From Heligmosomoides polygyrus polygyrus (Eukaryota; Nematoda; Chromadorea; Rhabditida; Heligmosomidae): a stretch of 64,000 bases of DNA. Shown here piece after piece: positions 21,683 to 33,295 of the stretch (its first letter is position 1; each line of letters opens with the position of its first letter). A program made the position numbers and the translations under genes. The notes beneath the pieces were generated by a model, which searched no databases, was not told where the DNA came from, and saw nothing but the letters and a program-made list of their open reading frames with translations. The DNA lies in NCBI GenBank assembly GCA_947396885.1, contig OX377203.1, positions 23,067,253-23,131,252 of the forward strand. Direction: 5' to 3'.

Positions 21683-22200
21683 GTGGAATTTCGGGAGAGT
21701 TTGGAGCGCCTGAAATCGCCTTTCCAGATCCACGCCGTGTACACAACGAAGTTCGGACTGCCAGTGGAGCGAGACTTGTCCTACATGAAAGCTTCAGCTG
21801 AGGGTCAAGTGTCTCTGTACTCGCTGTCGCACCCTTTGAATGAGCCATTGGCGTTGATATTCAAGCCGCGAGGTGGGGTAAAAGGCTCTTGAAGTGGTGC
21901 AGAGCGCTCTTGACCAATTTTGGTGTTTCAGATTCGCTGACGCAGCGGCTGTTCTGCTGGGAATAGTCCGAGCATAGGATTATCGAGGCGGAAGATGACT
22001 TTCTATTGGTCTTCGACAGGCTGAATGAGGTATTGTTCTTTTGATTTTTGCTTCAATACAGTTGCCCTCATTAGCTAAGAAGGTGTTCTTCAAAGGTTCA
22101 CAGCATGATGCGCATTTGCATTACCTCTGAGCATGAGGTGCGGATGGCCGTTGAACTCATGGAGAAGCGTCGTACAGCGTCGTCGTTTTTTGTTGTTGAT
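21683..22200 (+). pseudogene. Fragment resembling anaphase-promoting complex subunit 1 (APC1)
   Basis: Three exon-like blocks join in phase. The first (21683-21872) ends in YSLSHPLNEPLALIFKPR, like the conserved FS-x-HPLDE block of APC1. The second (21932-22029) includes DDFLLVFDRLNE, and the third (from 22096) begins VHSMMRICITSEHEV, together resembling the MTYD...VHSVW block that follows in APC1. Introns are 59 and 66 bases with GT donors and AG acceptors. The second block has an in-frame TAG at 21966-21968, and no further exons are seen, so it reads as a broken fragment. APC1 is the large scaffold of the mitotic ubiquitin ligase. Assignment is by motif recognition only. A second DDFLL-like block near 22257 may be a partial exon repeat. 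Confidence 0.45.
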
Positions 22201-22475
22201 TTTTTTGAAGATTGCAGCAATCATTTGATGTTTTAAGTAATCAGATATGCTGACGAAGATGATTTTCTATTGTTGTGGATGCAGTGTTTGAGGTCTACCA
22301 CCTTCACATTATTTTTGTCCAGCGTGCTTTCGACGTACTCTTTTTCCTAAGAGTTCGACTCGTTGAATTTTAAAAATCAACCAGAATGTGTTTAGGTTTG
22401 GTACTAAGATGAAGAGACATCTCATAGTGGTGTGAAAATCAGACACCCCTATGGAAAGGGCAATGAGGATTGGAA
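22201..22475. other. Unassigned sequence
   Basis: Contains the possible second DDFLL-like coding block near 22257-22330; otherwise nothing recognised. Confidence 0.35.
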
Positions 22476-22850
22476 GGAGCCTAGGCGCAAATAGGTTCCG
22501 GGGGGTCACCTTATAAAAAGTGTCACGAACACGAAAAACTAGACAAAGCACACTGGTAGTAAAGAAAACAAACAAACAATGCTGTAGCTTTGTGCTGTGA
22601 TCTCCTTCGCGTCAGCGGAGAACACAGATTTAGGCAGGGGAAGGGACTCCAGGGTGTGGCTCAAGTGACGCATCCGTGTTAGAATCGTCTAAATCCTTGT
22701 CCAATTAGGAAGCACATAAGACGCGGATCTATAATCGGAACGAAAAGATAAGGCTGCATTTACATTCGCGGTATGTAGCTACTCGCCACGCCTGCCCAGC
22801 GTGCCATGCTGTAGTGACCCCCCCTCCCGACCTATTTGCGCCAGAGCCTA
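22476..22850. repeat. Small fold-back element with about 35-bp inverted arms
   Basis: GCCTAGGCGCAAATAGGTT and GGGGGGTCACC at 22478-22509 face GTGACCCCCC and ACCTATTTGCGCCAGAGCC at 22813-22848. The 300-base interior has no coding content. Confidence 0.65.
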
Positions 22851-22924
22851 AAAGGTTTGAGGTGTTGTACCCCAAGTTCTGGTTGATTTATTTAGTTCGG
22901 TGTTCGACTCATTGGGTGTTTTGA

Positions 22925-23075
22925 GCTGCGGTAGGCTCTGCGTCCAATCCTAGTCTGGCGGTAGGCTCTGCACCCAATCCTAGTCTGGGATAGGCTCTGT
23001 GCCCAATCCTAGTCTGGTGGTAGACTTTGCGCCCAATCCTATTCAGGCGGTAGGCTCTGCGCCTAATCGACATTT
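22925..23075. repeat. Minisatellite, about five units of about 31 bp
   Basis: The unit GGTAGGCTCTGCGCCCAATC plus CTAGTCTGGC repeats head to tail with one or two changes per unit. It lies about 125 bases upstream of the MADF gene start. Confidence 0.9.
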
Positions 23076-23201
23076 TGCGAAAGGAGGTTTGTTGAAAAAG
23101 CATTTTGAAATACAATGGTATTCGTTACTTATTGCGTAAAAGTCTTCCAACCGTTAGCTCCATTTGTCGTTCTTCATTCCAGAATTCATTCCAGAAAAGT
23201 A

Positions 23202-24191
23202 ATGAAGCGTGTGAAGCCCGACCCTGATAGGATCGAAGTGCTCGCGGAGAAAGAGAAAATTGCACTCGCTGATTTCGTTCGAAAAGAGCCCTGTTTATGG
23301 GATGACACGAGACGGCGTACAAAAGCCATTACGACCGAAATTCGGCGTGGCGTAGGATAGCTGGTATGATGGAAAACGAATTTCATCGGCATTACAAAGG
23401 TTAGATTCCCTGCCCTAAGTTTAATTCTTTTCTGATCTAAGAACTTCCAGTGAGCACCATCCAAAGAGTATTTGAAAACCTTCCGGATTCCTATTTAAGT
23501 AAACGCAGGGACCTATATTTTCTTACGACAAGCCTAACCGGAGCAGGGGCAGCTGAAAATCTGGGCCAGAAGGCGGAGAGTTGGCCTTACTGGAAGGCCC
23601 TCCAGTTTCTGGATCCTATTCTGGATACAGGTTCAGTCCAATGTCATTGCTCCCTTGGTATTCGACCCGATTGATGATTTGATCACAGGGAGCGCTGCAT
23701 CAGCACGCCTTCCATGTCGCAATCGAGCCACTTTTCGGACTCACCACCGGAGGATAACTGACTACGATAAAAACGTCATACCCGAGGTAAGGAAGTGTGT
23801 TTAGGAGTCGCTATGCCTAACTAACGATTCTTCAGTTCCGTTTTAGAGTGCAGAAACCAACACGTATCGGTACTGGGGTCCCGTCCGAAGCCAAAGCGAC
23901 GGTCGAGCGGGAAATCGGCAGTGGAGCAACTGGCATCATTTGTAAAAGCGACGGAGAAGCCCGAACTCGACTGTTATGAGATCACATGTTCGCTTATCTC
24001 GTTCTCACGCGTTTTGCATTGTGTCTAGTCTTCTTCATCATGCTGATTCAGGAATGAACAAGGCGAGCACACTGAAGAACATAGCTAACTATGATGACGC
24101 ACTAGCGCAGGAATTCAAGATGAAGGTCGATCAACTGCAACTGGAGGCTACTCGAGAAGTGATACGTTTCAAACGAGGACCTCAGAATTGA
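23202..24191 (+). pseudogene. MADF-domain gene, probably with a frameshift
   Basis: MADF domains are DNA-binding folds of the Adf-1/Myb-SANT type in transcriptional regulators. The start ATG at 23202 lies 7 bases after a CATTCCAG acceptor. The N-terminal half reads LADFVRKEPCLWDD (helix 1). One base out of frame near 23315 it continues YKSHYDRNSAWRRIAG, which is the next MADF block. A 44-base intron (23402-23445) joins in phase to LSKRRDLYFLTTS and SWPYWKALQFLDPIL, the C-terminal MADF block. Downstream, a further intron (GTAAGG...TTCAG, about 23790-23835) precedes a basic and acidic stretch, and a last block QEFKMKVDQLQLEATREV ends at a TGA at 24189-24191. The frameshift near 23315 and another near 23620 could be assembly errors or decay. 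The exon chain after 23620 is uncertain. Confidence 0.55.
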
Positions 24192-24389
24192 CACAGGATG
24201 CCTCATGATCTCAGTGTGGATCAGTGCATTGTTCATCGTCGTATGTTTTGAAGAGCACTGATAACTTTATTGTGAAGAACAACAACGAAGTCTGAAGTCT
24301 GACAATCTGTCTGACAGTCAAGAAATCTGACAATAAAGAACCCAACATGATTACAACTGCAAGCGATCACGCCGGCCAAAATACTCGGT

Positions 24390-25550
24390 GAGTCGAAGTC
24401 CCTCCTCTCGAGCTTCATTGGCCTCAGACATCCTTATCCGGCTTCCCATCGAAACTGATTCCAAGTCACTTCCCAAGGGAGGAAAAGTGCCGCTACTTCA
24501 CTTGCTGGAGATTTGGCCAGCAGAAGGTTTTGAAAGATCTGAAACATCTAGTTACTTTGCAGCAGTGAAAATACCGATAACGATTGGCCGATACACAATT
24601 TTCCATCAACTGTGAATCGCTTCGGACTCGGACTGCCCGGCACAAGTGCTACTCGGATCAGACTTCATACGACAACTCAACAAAACAGGCTTACCGATTC
24701 CCTTTGATTTCCACGAGCACGTAATCGCTATCGAGGAAGACCACCACAACCTACAAGTAAATCATGTCACTATACGTGCGGTGGCACCATTACATGTCAT
24801 GACCGAAAGCACGGCCACGCCTCCCCGAAGAACCACTTCCATCGTTCGCACCAAATACTCGGATCTCTACCAAGCGCGACCATAGATGTTTTAATAGAGG
24901 ACAATCTATGTTTGTCAGATGACTTCTACGTCGTTGGACGTGCGCTCTTTTCGCTTAATATAGAAGGCACATCCTTCATCAATATCATGAACCCGTCAAA
25001 TACCGACACTCAGCTTAAGGACAAGACCAAGATGGCATAGGCTACACCCATAGTCTATCCCGACGTCCAAATTTTAGCAGTACAGCATAGACCAGGGGCA
25101 CCGAATGACGGAATGATCGTCAACGAGATTCCCTCTGAAGCAGGTTGGGAAACCAAACTACCTCATTTTCTCACAACCCCGCCTCCCAACTACGATGTTA
25201 GCGATGAAATCGAACTATCTTGCTCTGCACTTAGCAATGAGCATAAAGAACAACTTCGGATTATACTTCGACATCACGCCGACGCGTTTGTTGGACCAGA
25301 TTGACATTTGGGCCACTATAACGGAAACATCAGACATCGCATTGATCTCTTTGACAATGCGCCTATACCAGTCAGGAAAGTCTACCGTGTGCCTCTGGAA
25401 AAGCGCAAGGAAATCGAGAAGCAGACCACACAGATGCTAAGCGATGGCATTATACGAGAATCATCATCCGCATACTGTGCACCAATCGCTCTTGTGAAGA
25501 AACGAGAAGCGAACACATGGCGTTTCACCATAGATTTCCGCGGACCATAT
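24390..25550 (+). pseudogene. Gypsy-like LTR retrotransposon protease/RT fragment
   Basis: The block CPAQVLLGSDFIRQL (24628-24672) is the C-terminal retropepsin motif. A 63-codon block (25113-25304) and, after a TGA, a block with VRKVYRVPLEKRKEIEKQ and MLSDGIIRESSSAYCAPIAL (about 25365-25500) form the N-terminal approach to a Gypsy reverse transcriptase. It breaks off at TWRFTIDFRG near 25545, before the catalytic YxDD. Stops at several places and no LTRs. The following 300 bases (25551-25862) hold nothing I recognise. Confidence 0.8.
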
Positions 25551-25862
25551 CGCCTCCACGACATCCCGAGAAGTAGATTGCGCTGGCGCATCCCACAAGG
25601 GATTGAGTTTCGCCGTGCTTTATCCTTATGCATAATCTGGTTCCACGCCGCGTGGTGGGTTCCGGCCACGGTTTGTTGTTTGAGATGGACTACAGATTTA
25701 TTTGCGACATCTTGTATTTTCTTCTTGTATTTGTTAGCTGTCTAGCCTAAATTTCATCGAGTCGCTGCGCCTTCAGTGGCGAGCGGATATAGTCGAAGTT
25801 AGCCGCTTGCCACCTCTACAGGTGACGACTTTCTTTCAGAGCACCTGGTTTCGATCGACTGC

Positions 25863-26530
25863 GTGAAACGCGCCGAACCTCGATCAACTATGTCACAAAC
25901 TAGGTCTTCGCGTGTTCCAACAACGCAGCCCAAACGAAGGGGCTCAAGAGCACCTCTTCATCCAGAGGAGTGCGAAAGAACGTTTGCAAAGGAGACTTCG
26001 GCTCCAAGTTACATCAAGGTCATTATCGACCTATCAATGAAGACATATTGATATTGATGGAAGTTTGAAAACATGATATCAGGGAGCTGAGGCGCATCAA
26101 CGCTGACATGACTCAATAGGTTGCGAGCAAAAGTAACTCTGATGTAGAACGCTCTCAACCTAGTAGTGCTCCTTTCATGTCGCCATCTATGACCTTAAAC
26201 GCGCAGCCGCACACAGCTTTTGGGGGAGGTGTGGTCATCATCTCGAAAAAGACTCTGCTACAGTCAATTACAGACTGCTATGAAATATTGGTTGCGACAT
26301 TTTAGTGAAGCTCGGAAGTGTCCGTTTCATTCTAGTATATAGAGCTCCTGGTTGCGATGTAAGCAACTCTAATAAGTTATTCAGAGCTATCAGTGATTTC
26401 TGCGTATGCAGCAGCCGGTGCTTCTTTTTAGGAAACTTCGGTTTCCTAAATTTTGGTATCGTAAGTGCACCGAAACAATTTTTATGTGCCCCGCGGGCTT
26501 TTATAGAGCTCGTAACAACAATCAATCCCT
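25863..26530 (+). pseudogene. CR1-like ORF1/endonuclease fragment
   Basis: A basic 62-codon stretch (25863-26051) with SRVPTTQPKRRGSRA, then about 26220-26530 reads GGGVVIISKK, RFILVYRAPGCD and FFLGNFGFLN, the endonuclease order of CR1-type elements (the block normally reads GDFN). Frame breaks are present. The same endonuclease blocks occur at 33296-33910. The first part could be ORF1 of the same element or a gag remnant; I cannot separate these. Confidence 0.55.
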
Positions 26531-27590
26531 GATCTCTAGCTTATATCACATGGTCCCACTAGAGGGCGCTTCACCGTTGATCTGATATCTTCAGCGATGA
26601 CTCTCAATTAGTAAGGAATCCCATCTAGGTTTGGGCTCCGTTCTCAGCGTGGCTCACCATACCCGAAGCCGGCGAAGCCTGCAATTTGCTTAATTGCATA
26701 ATCAAATAATTTTTGCTATTTTCAAAGCTCATAGCTTGGTTCACGAAGAGGAGGGGAGGCATCCGTAAAAGGTGAGGGGAAGCCAATTTTCCACCACTGC
26801 GTTTCTTTCTGATTAACTGAGTATTACTGTAAAGGATAAGGAACTCGCTGTGTTTGGTCAGTACATCAAACCCACATCACATTTCGCTAGCATTGATCGG
26901 AATTGTGAAAGTGAACATCACCGCAGAAGTTTTTTTCCTTTTCCTTGTACATGTTATGTCTCTTCCAGCTGGATCTCTATAGGGTTCAATGGAATGTGTG
27001 GTTGTGTGCACAAACTAAAACAAAACACGTTGGTTGGCGGAGAGTGAACACAAAGCCCACATATTCCTGTCTTTCAGTGCCTGTGCTCATTTCTGGTCAT
27101 AATTCTTTAAGGTCTGCAACAGAGACTTGAAAAAATAAAATAACAAAAAAATTAACATTTAATAAATTACAATAAATTAGAAGAGATTATTATATACTGA
27201 GTGAGATGCAGGACTAAAAGTAAGAAATATCCAGTTTCACCTCTTATCCCAATACAGGACATTGAAAACGAAGGGCGGCTACTATTACTTCCAGAGGATT
27301 ATCAGTAGGACGGGGAGTGGTAGCGTATTAGTAAGAGTGTGGAGCGCTAGTTATAACCAAACGAGATAAAAATAATTGCGGGAAAGTGCAGTGGGCGTGG
27401 ACTAAAAGAAAAACAGATGATTAAATTATGGAAAAGTAAATGGGAAGTAATTTATAGGAAGGCAAACAGGATATATATTCTTAAAAACAGAATTGTAACT
27501 ATAGTAGTTGCTGAAATATACTATCACCAAACTTATGTGTTTCTCTGAAAGAATTGGGGAGCTCATATTTATAAATTAACTACTTCTTCT
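26531..27590. other. Unassigned sequence
   Basis: Open frames are short and overlapping. Base composition turns AT-rich from about 27120 onwards. Confidence 0.5.
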
Positions 27591-28020
27591 TATTAATTAT
27601 TTCGAATTATTTTTGTTATTAAGGATGCATGAGACGACTGCTTGGAAGATAATTTTTTACTATATTCCAACATTAGTAGGCTGTTAATTAAGCTACTTAA
27701 TCTATTTATAAAGTCTTCTTTTTTCGTACAATTTCGAGATATGCATAGAGCCTCAGTATAAATTATTGACTTTTTAAGGGCATAGCTGGTATAGGTAGAG
27801 CTGTGGAAAATCTGATCATTATAAAAGTAAAAAACCCGGTTTATTATACTGTTTAGTGTAGAATCTGTCACCGTCTACAGTAATTGTTGAGTCCAAAAAG
27901 TTACATATTTTGTCATCAACGTTAGTTTTAGTTGAACTTAAACAATTTTGGTAAGTATTAAATAATTTGTCTTCAGTGTAACTATTTTCTAGATCATGCA
28001 TGATTAATATGTCATTTTCA
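27591..28020 (-). pseudogene. Penelope-like element RT C-terminus (minus strand)
   Basis: On the minus strand NFLDSTITVDGDRFYTKQYN (about 27900-27841) and, after one frameshift, a block with SSTYTSYALKKSIIY then a CISRNC...DFINRLSSL segment fit the end of a Penelope-type reverse transcriptase (FLDxTI, then S-x-H-type, then R-x-C-S/N regions). The frame ends at a stop at 27591-27593, about 20 codons after the final helix, with no GIY-YIG domain following. It faces away from the related piece at 30762-32116. Confidence 0.6.
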
Positions 28021-30761
28021 AAAACTGTATTTGTTAATTTAATAAATTTTTTAAAAATAATTTTATAATTAAAAAGTTAATTAATTTATTTGTTTTATTT
28101 GATATTAGAAAGTTATGGTGACAAATCAAAAAATTTTAATGGTAAAGGCTTCAAGACAATGTATTCGTTGTAAGTTATGCATACTTGTTATATAGTAGCT
28201 TAATACCTGTTTAAATTAAACAACTAAGGCTAGAAATCATTAGAATAAGTCAAAGCTGAACCAAAGTCAATACTACTTATTACTAAAAACAAAAACTTTC
28301 ATTTAGCGATGAATAATTGAAACATGCGAGTGTGTAGTTATTCGTTCATATGTTAGCCTAATTCTCTGCGTATATACATATATATTATAATACTGCTAAA
28401 CATATGTGTGTTTATAACAGTGTTTGATTATAACAGTGATTGTTGTATAACGCACTGTATTATAATTAGTAAACTCTCAGTACGAGTTAGTGTGCGAAAT
28501 ATGAAAAAGTGCTCCATTTTGTTTAAAGGACGCTGGTTGCTACCATAACCATGTTTTTGAATACTAGTGGCCTAACCTTTTTTTAGGCCAAGAGGCCAAA
28601 AGAATATGGTGATGACATATTCTGTTTTCGCAATTGTTTTATGTGTTCGTGTTTTTTTTATTTAGCATAGTTCGTGATAATATTTCAATGTGTATAATTA
28701 ATCGTAACATTTAAAAAAGGATTTATTTCAGTTCAGCAATACAACGGAACGTTGACGGAATGTCCGATAGGCAACAAACTGATATCGGCATGTCGACAAT
28801 CTGCAAGGATGCAGATAAGAAATAGATGCATAATAGAAACTAATCGTTATTAAGTATTTTGTATAAGAGTTAATTCCAGATTTGTTTTTTAACGTGGATG
28901 CTTTGAAAGGCGCAAAATTCAATGATATTTTCCAAAACAAGATTCTCAAAGAATACGCTAGAATAATAAATATTCCTATAAATGCTATATTTAAAAAATG
29001 TTGCCAAAAGACTTTGACAAATTTATAAAGGAGTTTTTATAAAGGAACTAGATAAACTAAGTGCCTTTTTGAATCTAGGAGTAAAAACTTAGTAATTAGA
29101 AGCTCACGTTTAGATATGAAGGTGCCGAAGAGAGCTCTGAGGAGGTTTTGACATGGCCAATTCCTGCCGAACAAAACAAAAAATTTTTTGCCATACGAGT
29201 AGGTAAATTTTATAAGCAATATTATCTATGAGATAGAAATTATAATAAAAATTGTAAACGTTTATTTATGTGAAAATGACGTACAAATTTTGAGCCAGGT
29301 TTCTTGAAAAAGGATACAAGAATCTATTGATATACAATCAGCAAAATGGTTTGGACATGAGGATTATACAGGAGAAAGGGATGCGCAAAAAGGAAAGGCA
29401 GAATCTGTGGTAAATGTCCATGAGCTATTTTGGAATAAAATAAAATGAATTATATTTTAGCTTTTTTGTGAGAAATTAAGTCAAATAGCTGTATGTGAAT
29501 GCCGGAAGGAGACCAATAAATGTGAAAATAAGGAAGGACGAGCTGATATTGGAAAATTTTGGTGTGAATTTTATTTATTTATTTTAATAATTATATGTCA
29601 CTTGAAAAATTATTTATTTATTTACATGTTTATTTTTAAATGTTTATATTACCCATTTATAATATTTATTAATTTTTTTTAAACATTTATACACGTTTGT
29701 ATGAAATTGTAAATAATATTATTTTATTATAATTTTATTATAAATTTAAATTATAAATTACGTATTGTTATAAATTGTGTAAAATCTTATAAATTGTTAT
29801 CTGAATTGGAATATTGTACCACTTTGACCCTGTTGTACTGGCAAAAAGATTGTCGTTGGACATGAGTGAGTGGAAAGGTTTATCTTTGGAATTTCTTATG
29901 GACGAAAGAGTACAGAAAGAGGTAGGTAGTTATTGTGAATTTGCATTATGACTAACATGCTAAATGTTTATCTATATAGGGAAAAATGTCTGCCATAGGG
30001 GCCCTAGGTGTGTTCCAGGATTGGAAAATCCTAATATAAATGAGGTAAGTAATATTATTAATAATAGTACTTACCTCATACTTAGTAATAATATTATGTA
30101 TATATTGCTAATTATGTATAAATATAACTTGCAGGAGTTCCATGCTAGGAAGCGATTGAACGGAAAATGGAGGACGTTCCAAACAAAAACGTTCTGGAGG
30201 ACGTTCCAACCAAAAAAATCGAAGAATGACTTCAAAACTGACAACGTAAAAATTAATACGTGTAAAAAATGTGGATTAATTGTTTTCAGTTGTGTTAAAC
30301 TCACACGTTTTAATAAAGTTTGTATGTGCTCACGTTGTTTATTTACTTTATTTTTGTTAAATTACAAAAAATAAATAAACCATTTGTTGAGGTTGTACTT
30401 GCCTTGCCGGTAGGTTTGCCTTTTTCTCCTTCTTTCTTCCTCTTACTCATAGCTATACCGATGGGTTATACAAGTAGTTACTAGAGGGTAGATACTACGC
30501 CTCCGGTATAGCTATTCCTTTGGGAGCGCCAACCCCAGGAGGCAGCCAAAACCTCAGGGTAACCTTCCCACTCGTATGGAACTTAGCCGTCCTATGCGTT
30601 TGATCTAGGCCAAAACAAGCTCAAGTACAACTTTCAACGCTTATTACTTTCAGCTTAAGCGCTTTCTTAAGCGCAAAATTTACGGCAAGTGCAACCTAGA
30701 AAATTTTGGTAGCTCCATAATAGATAAAATATGTAATGAAAGAGTGCAGTTTGTGAAATTA
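28021..30761. other. Very AT-rich stretch between two Penelope-like pieces
   Basis: No confident gene. A 136-codon open stretch (29964-30374) is low-complexity and not recognised. A short GTAAGTA...TACTTAC inverted repeat lies near 30043-30075. About 30440-30560 carries a more structured, GC-richer segment with GCTATACCG and CGGTATAGC facing each other, possibly the 5' untranslated part of the element on the right. Confidence 0.4.
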
Positions 30762-32116
30762 TGAATACTAATAGTTATATTGATAATTTCACTACCGGTC
30801 GCGTATTACATACTTATAAGACCGGCTTAGCCCCTGTGTGTCTTCGAATGTTGTATATTGCCTTTCTTGTGTTGATTGTGGTAAACAATGTGTAGGTATT
30901 ACAGCAGGAAAACTGAAAACTAGAATAAAGGAGCATATAAGTAATATCTATAGGAAAAAAACTATTAAAATTTTTTGCAAACACTTTGATGATACTTGTT
31001 TTAGTAAAAAAAATTTGAAGTTACCGTTCTAGATAATCTTGAAGAAAACGCAGACATAGCCATTTTGAAGGATAAAGAACGTTTTTGGATCAAACTTATA
31101 ATGACTACCCCTTTGGTTTTAATAACAACATTGAACGTTATGGTAATTTACCACATATTTCTAATCCGCTCTCACATAAGCCTAATCCAGTGACAGTGAC
31201 AAACCTTATAAACCGTTTAGAATTAGCATATATATATAACTATAATAGTTTTTTACGTAGCATAGGTAGCAATACTACATATAGCCCCCCTGCATTTGCA
31301 CTAAGAATCAAGTCTTTACAAATTCTCGTTATGAACATGTGGTTACTGGAAATATTGATATTTTTAAAATATTTGGAAGCCTACCAATTATTCTGTAAAG
31401 GAGCGAAGTACAAGTCACAGTCTAGTTTCACTTCTTACGACATCAAACAAATCTGGCATAATATATTCCGGCAAGTTATTAAACATATTAATAATCGATA
31501 TAGACTTAATGCTGAAGTTTTGAATATAACTGAAAATACTCAAAAAATGTTTTTCAACAATAGAAAAATAGAGCCCTTTTACATGTTAACAAAAAAGTTC
31601 CAATTATACTGAAAGAATAAACTGGGCAAGTATAGACATCGTAAAAAATAGCTTAATTTTTGCTCTCTAGATAAAGGATCCTCAATCTATGGCGTTTGCA
31701 GAAAATTATACTATAATATTATTAATAATGAGATAGAAAGCATGAACAACCTTACAACAGAAAAAATAGACATTCCCAATAACACTGAAATTAAAGAGTT
31801 AATAAATAAACATAACATATTCACCACAAGTTTCAATTTAAGTTTTGATAATAGTAGCGTTGTTCCTTTAATCTTTTGTATTCCTAAGCTTCATAAAAAC
31901 CCAGTTAAGTTCAGATTCATAACTGGTGCGTCTAACAGTAGTGTCAAACCACTTGCTATTAAATTAGCTATTATTCTTGCACACATCTGGAGTCGCTTTA
32001 AAAATTATACCTACAATGTCCTATGTAATATTGGCTGTGTTAAGAATTTTTGGTCCATTAACGATATTAACATATCCAGTGAAATATGCTCACCAAATAA
32101 TGTAAATCTTAGGATT
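30762..32116 (+). pseudogene. Penelope-like element with GIY-YIG endonuclease upstream of RT (permuted order)
   Basis: Reading left to right: SSNVVYCLSC then CGKQCVGITAGKLKTRIKEH (30841-30936) is the GIY-YIG start with a cysteine cluster. After one-base shifts near 31020 and 31095, KDKERFWIKL and a YPFGFN block complete that domain. A linker with CKGAKYKSQSSFTSYDI (about 31396-31446) follows. Then the reverse transcriptase begins: FCIPKLHKNPVKFRFITGAS (31877-31936), SSVKPLAIKL, and FWSINDI (about 32049), cut by the assembly gap. In canonical Penelope elements GIY-YIG follows the RT; an N-terminal GIY-YIG is the published mark of the Naiad/Chlamys group. Three or more frameshifts and stops indicate a dead copy. 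Confidence 0.7.
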
Positions 32117-32316
32117 NNNNNNNNNNNNNNNNNNNNNNNNNNNNNNNNNNNNNNNNNNNNNNNNNNNNNNNNNNNNNNNNNNNNNNNNNNNNNNNNNNNN
32201 NNNNNNNNNNNNNNNNNNNNNNNNNNNNNNNNNNNNNNNNNNNNNNNNNNNNNNNNNNNNNNNNNNNNNNNNNNNNNNNNNNNNNNNNNNNNNNNNNNNN
32301 NNNNNNNNNNNNNNNN
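32117..32316. other. Assembly gap (200 N)
   Basis: A run of exactly 200 N, probably a gap of arbitrary size. It removes the catalytic half of the Penelope-like reverse transcriptase. Any open frame drawn across it is meaningless. Confidence 1.
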
Positions 32317-33295
32317 GAAGGCTCCCTCCGCGTATGAAGACCTCTCTTATGAAAAACGTTTCCTACATGGTTAGGAAGCAATTTTTTCTAGTTTCTAAAA
32401 AACCGTTGGCTTTTTCAATGTTTGGAAAACTTACCGAGTTATAGTCATTTTTGTGAACGTCAAATTTTTTCGGTCCAGTGACGTCGGTGCAGTATTGACC
32501 ACAGGTCGATCCAACTTGTTCGATTCAGAAAACCATGATTTTTTTTACTTTGCGTTGGTCAAAGCTAGAAACTTTCTGCGCCAGATTTTTAACTGCATAG
32601 GTAGTCTGTTTTAGGAAGAAAATAATTAATTTTTCATGAAAACCGAAAGTTTTGAATACGATTCGCCCTAATCATATCGAAGATCGCAGCGAAGAAGGTT
32701 GGTTTTTTTATTGTACACTAGTCACCGCTTAAAATTTTATATGGTGCAATTTCAGTCTCTGATGTACTTTCCTTCAGAGGGTAGAAAAAATTTTCCGCGA
32801 GAAGTCCATCCTTGTGCTGCGACTCCGTCAGTGATTCGAAGAGCCCTTAAAAAAATCTCATAAGGAAAGTACTTAAGTCACCATTAGTAAGTAACACTTC
32901 AAATTTTATACAATACAATTTTGGACGTAGATGTCACTTCTCCAGATAGAATGCAGTCGTTTCCATAACATCATAAATAAAATTGAAAAAAATCAACACC
33001 TCTCATCCATTCGAATTCTGCCGACAGAAAATCTTTATTTTTATCAAGTAATACCAACAGCATTTAAAACTTTTTAAATATTAATTTTCAATACTTCGGT
33101 GAACGAATGAGAGGCTCCACGCCTTCGTAGACATTCCTGGAAAAAACAGCTTATTAAGAATTAAAACATCGCCTAAAAACCTGAAAAATAAGAGAGAATC
33201 CTCCGCCAAAACCGGAAGAGTACGACCTCCCCCCTCCAGACGAGGGCACAGTACGACCCCCCCCCTGCGATTCTCGCACCTCAAGCTTGACCCTG
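32317..33295. other. Unassigned sequence right of the gap
   Basis: No recognisable protein. Two poly-C tracts flank GTACGACC-type repeats at 33220-33265. Confidence 0.5.

Noticed and set aside
22925..23075. CRISPR array
   Set aside because: Units are contiguous without unique spacers, and the genome is eukaryotic; it is a minisatellite.
30440..30760. Hammerhead ribozyme in the 5' region of the Penelope-like element
   Set aside because: Such ribozymes are known in Penelope elements, but I could not find the conserved CTGATGA and GAAA core with proper stems.
31742..32381. Open frames extending through the N run
   Set aside because: The run of 200 N is a gap placeholder; frames across it carry no information. 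Only the part before 32117 was used.
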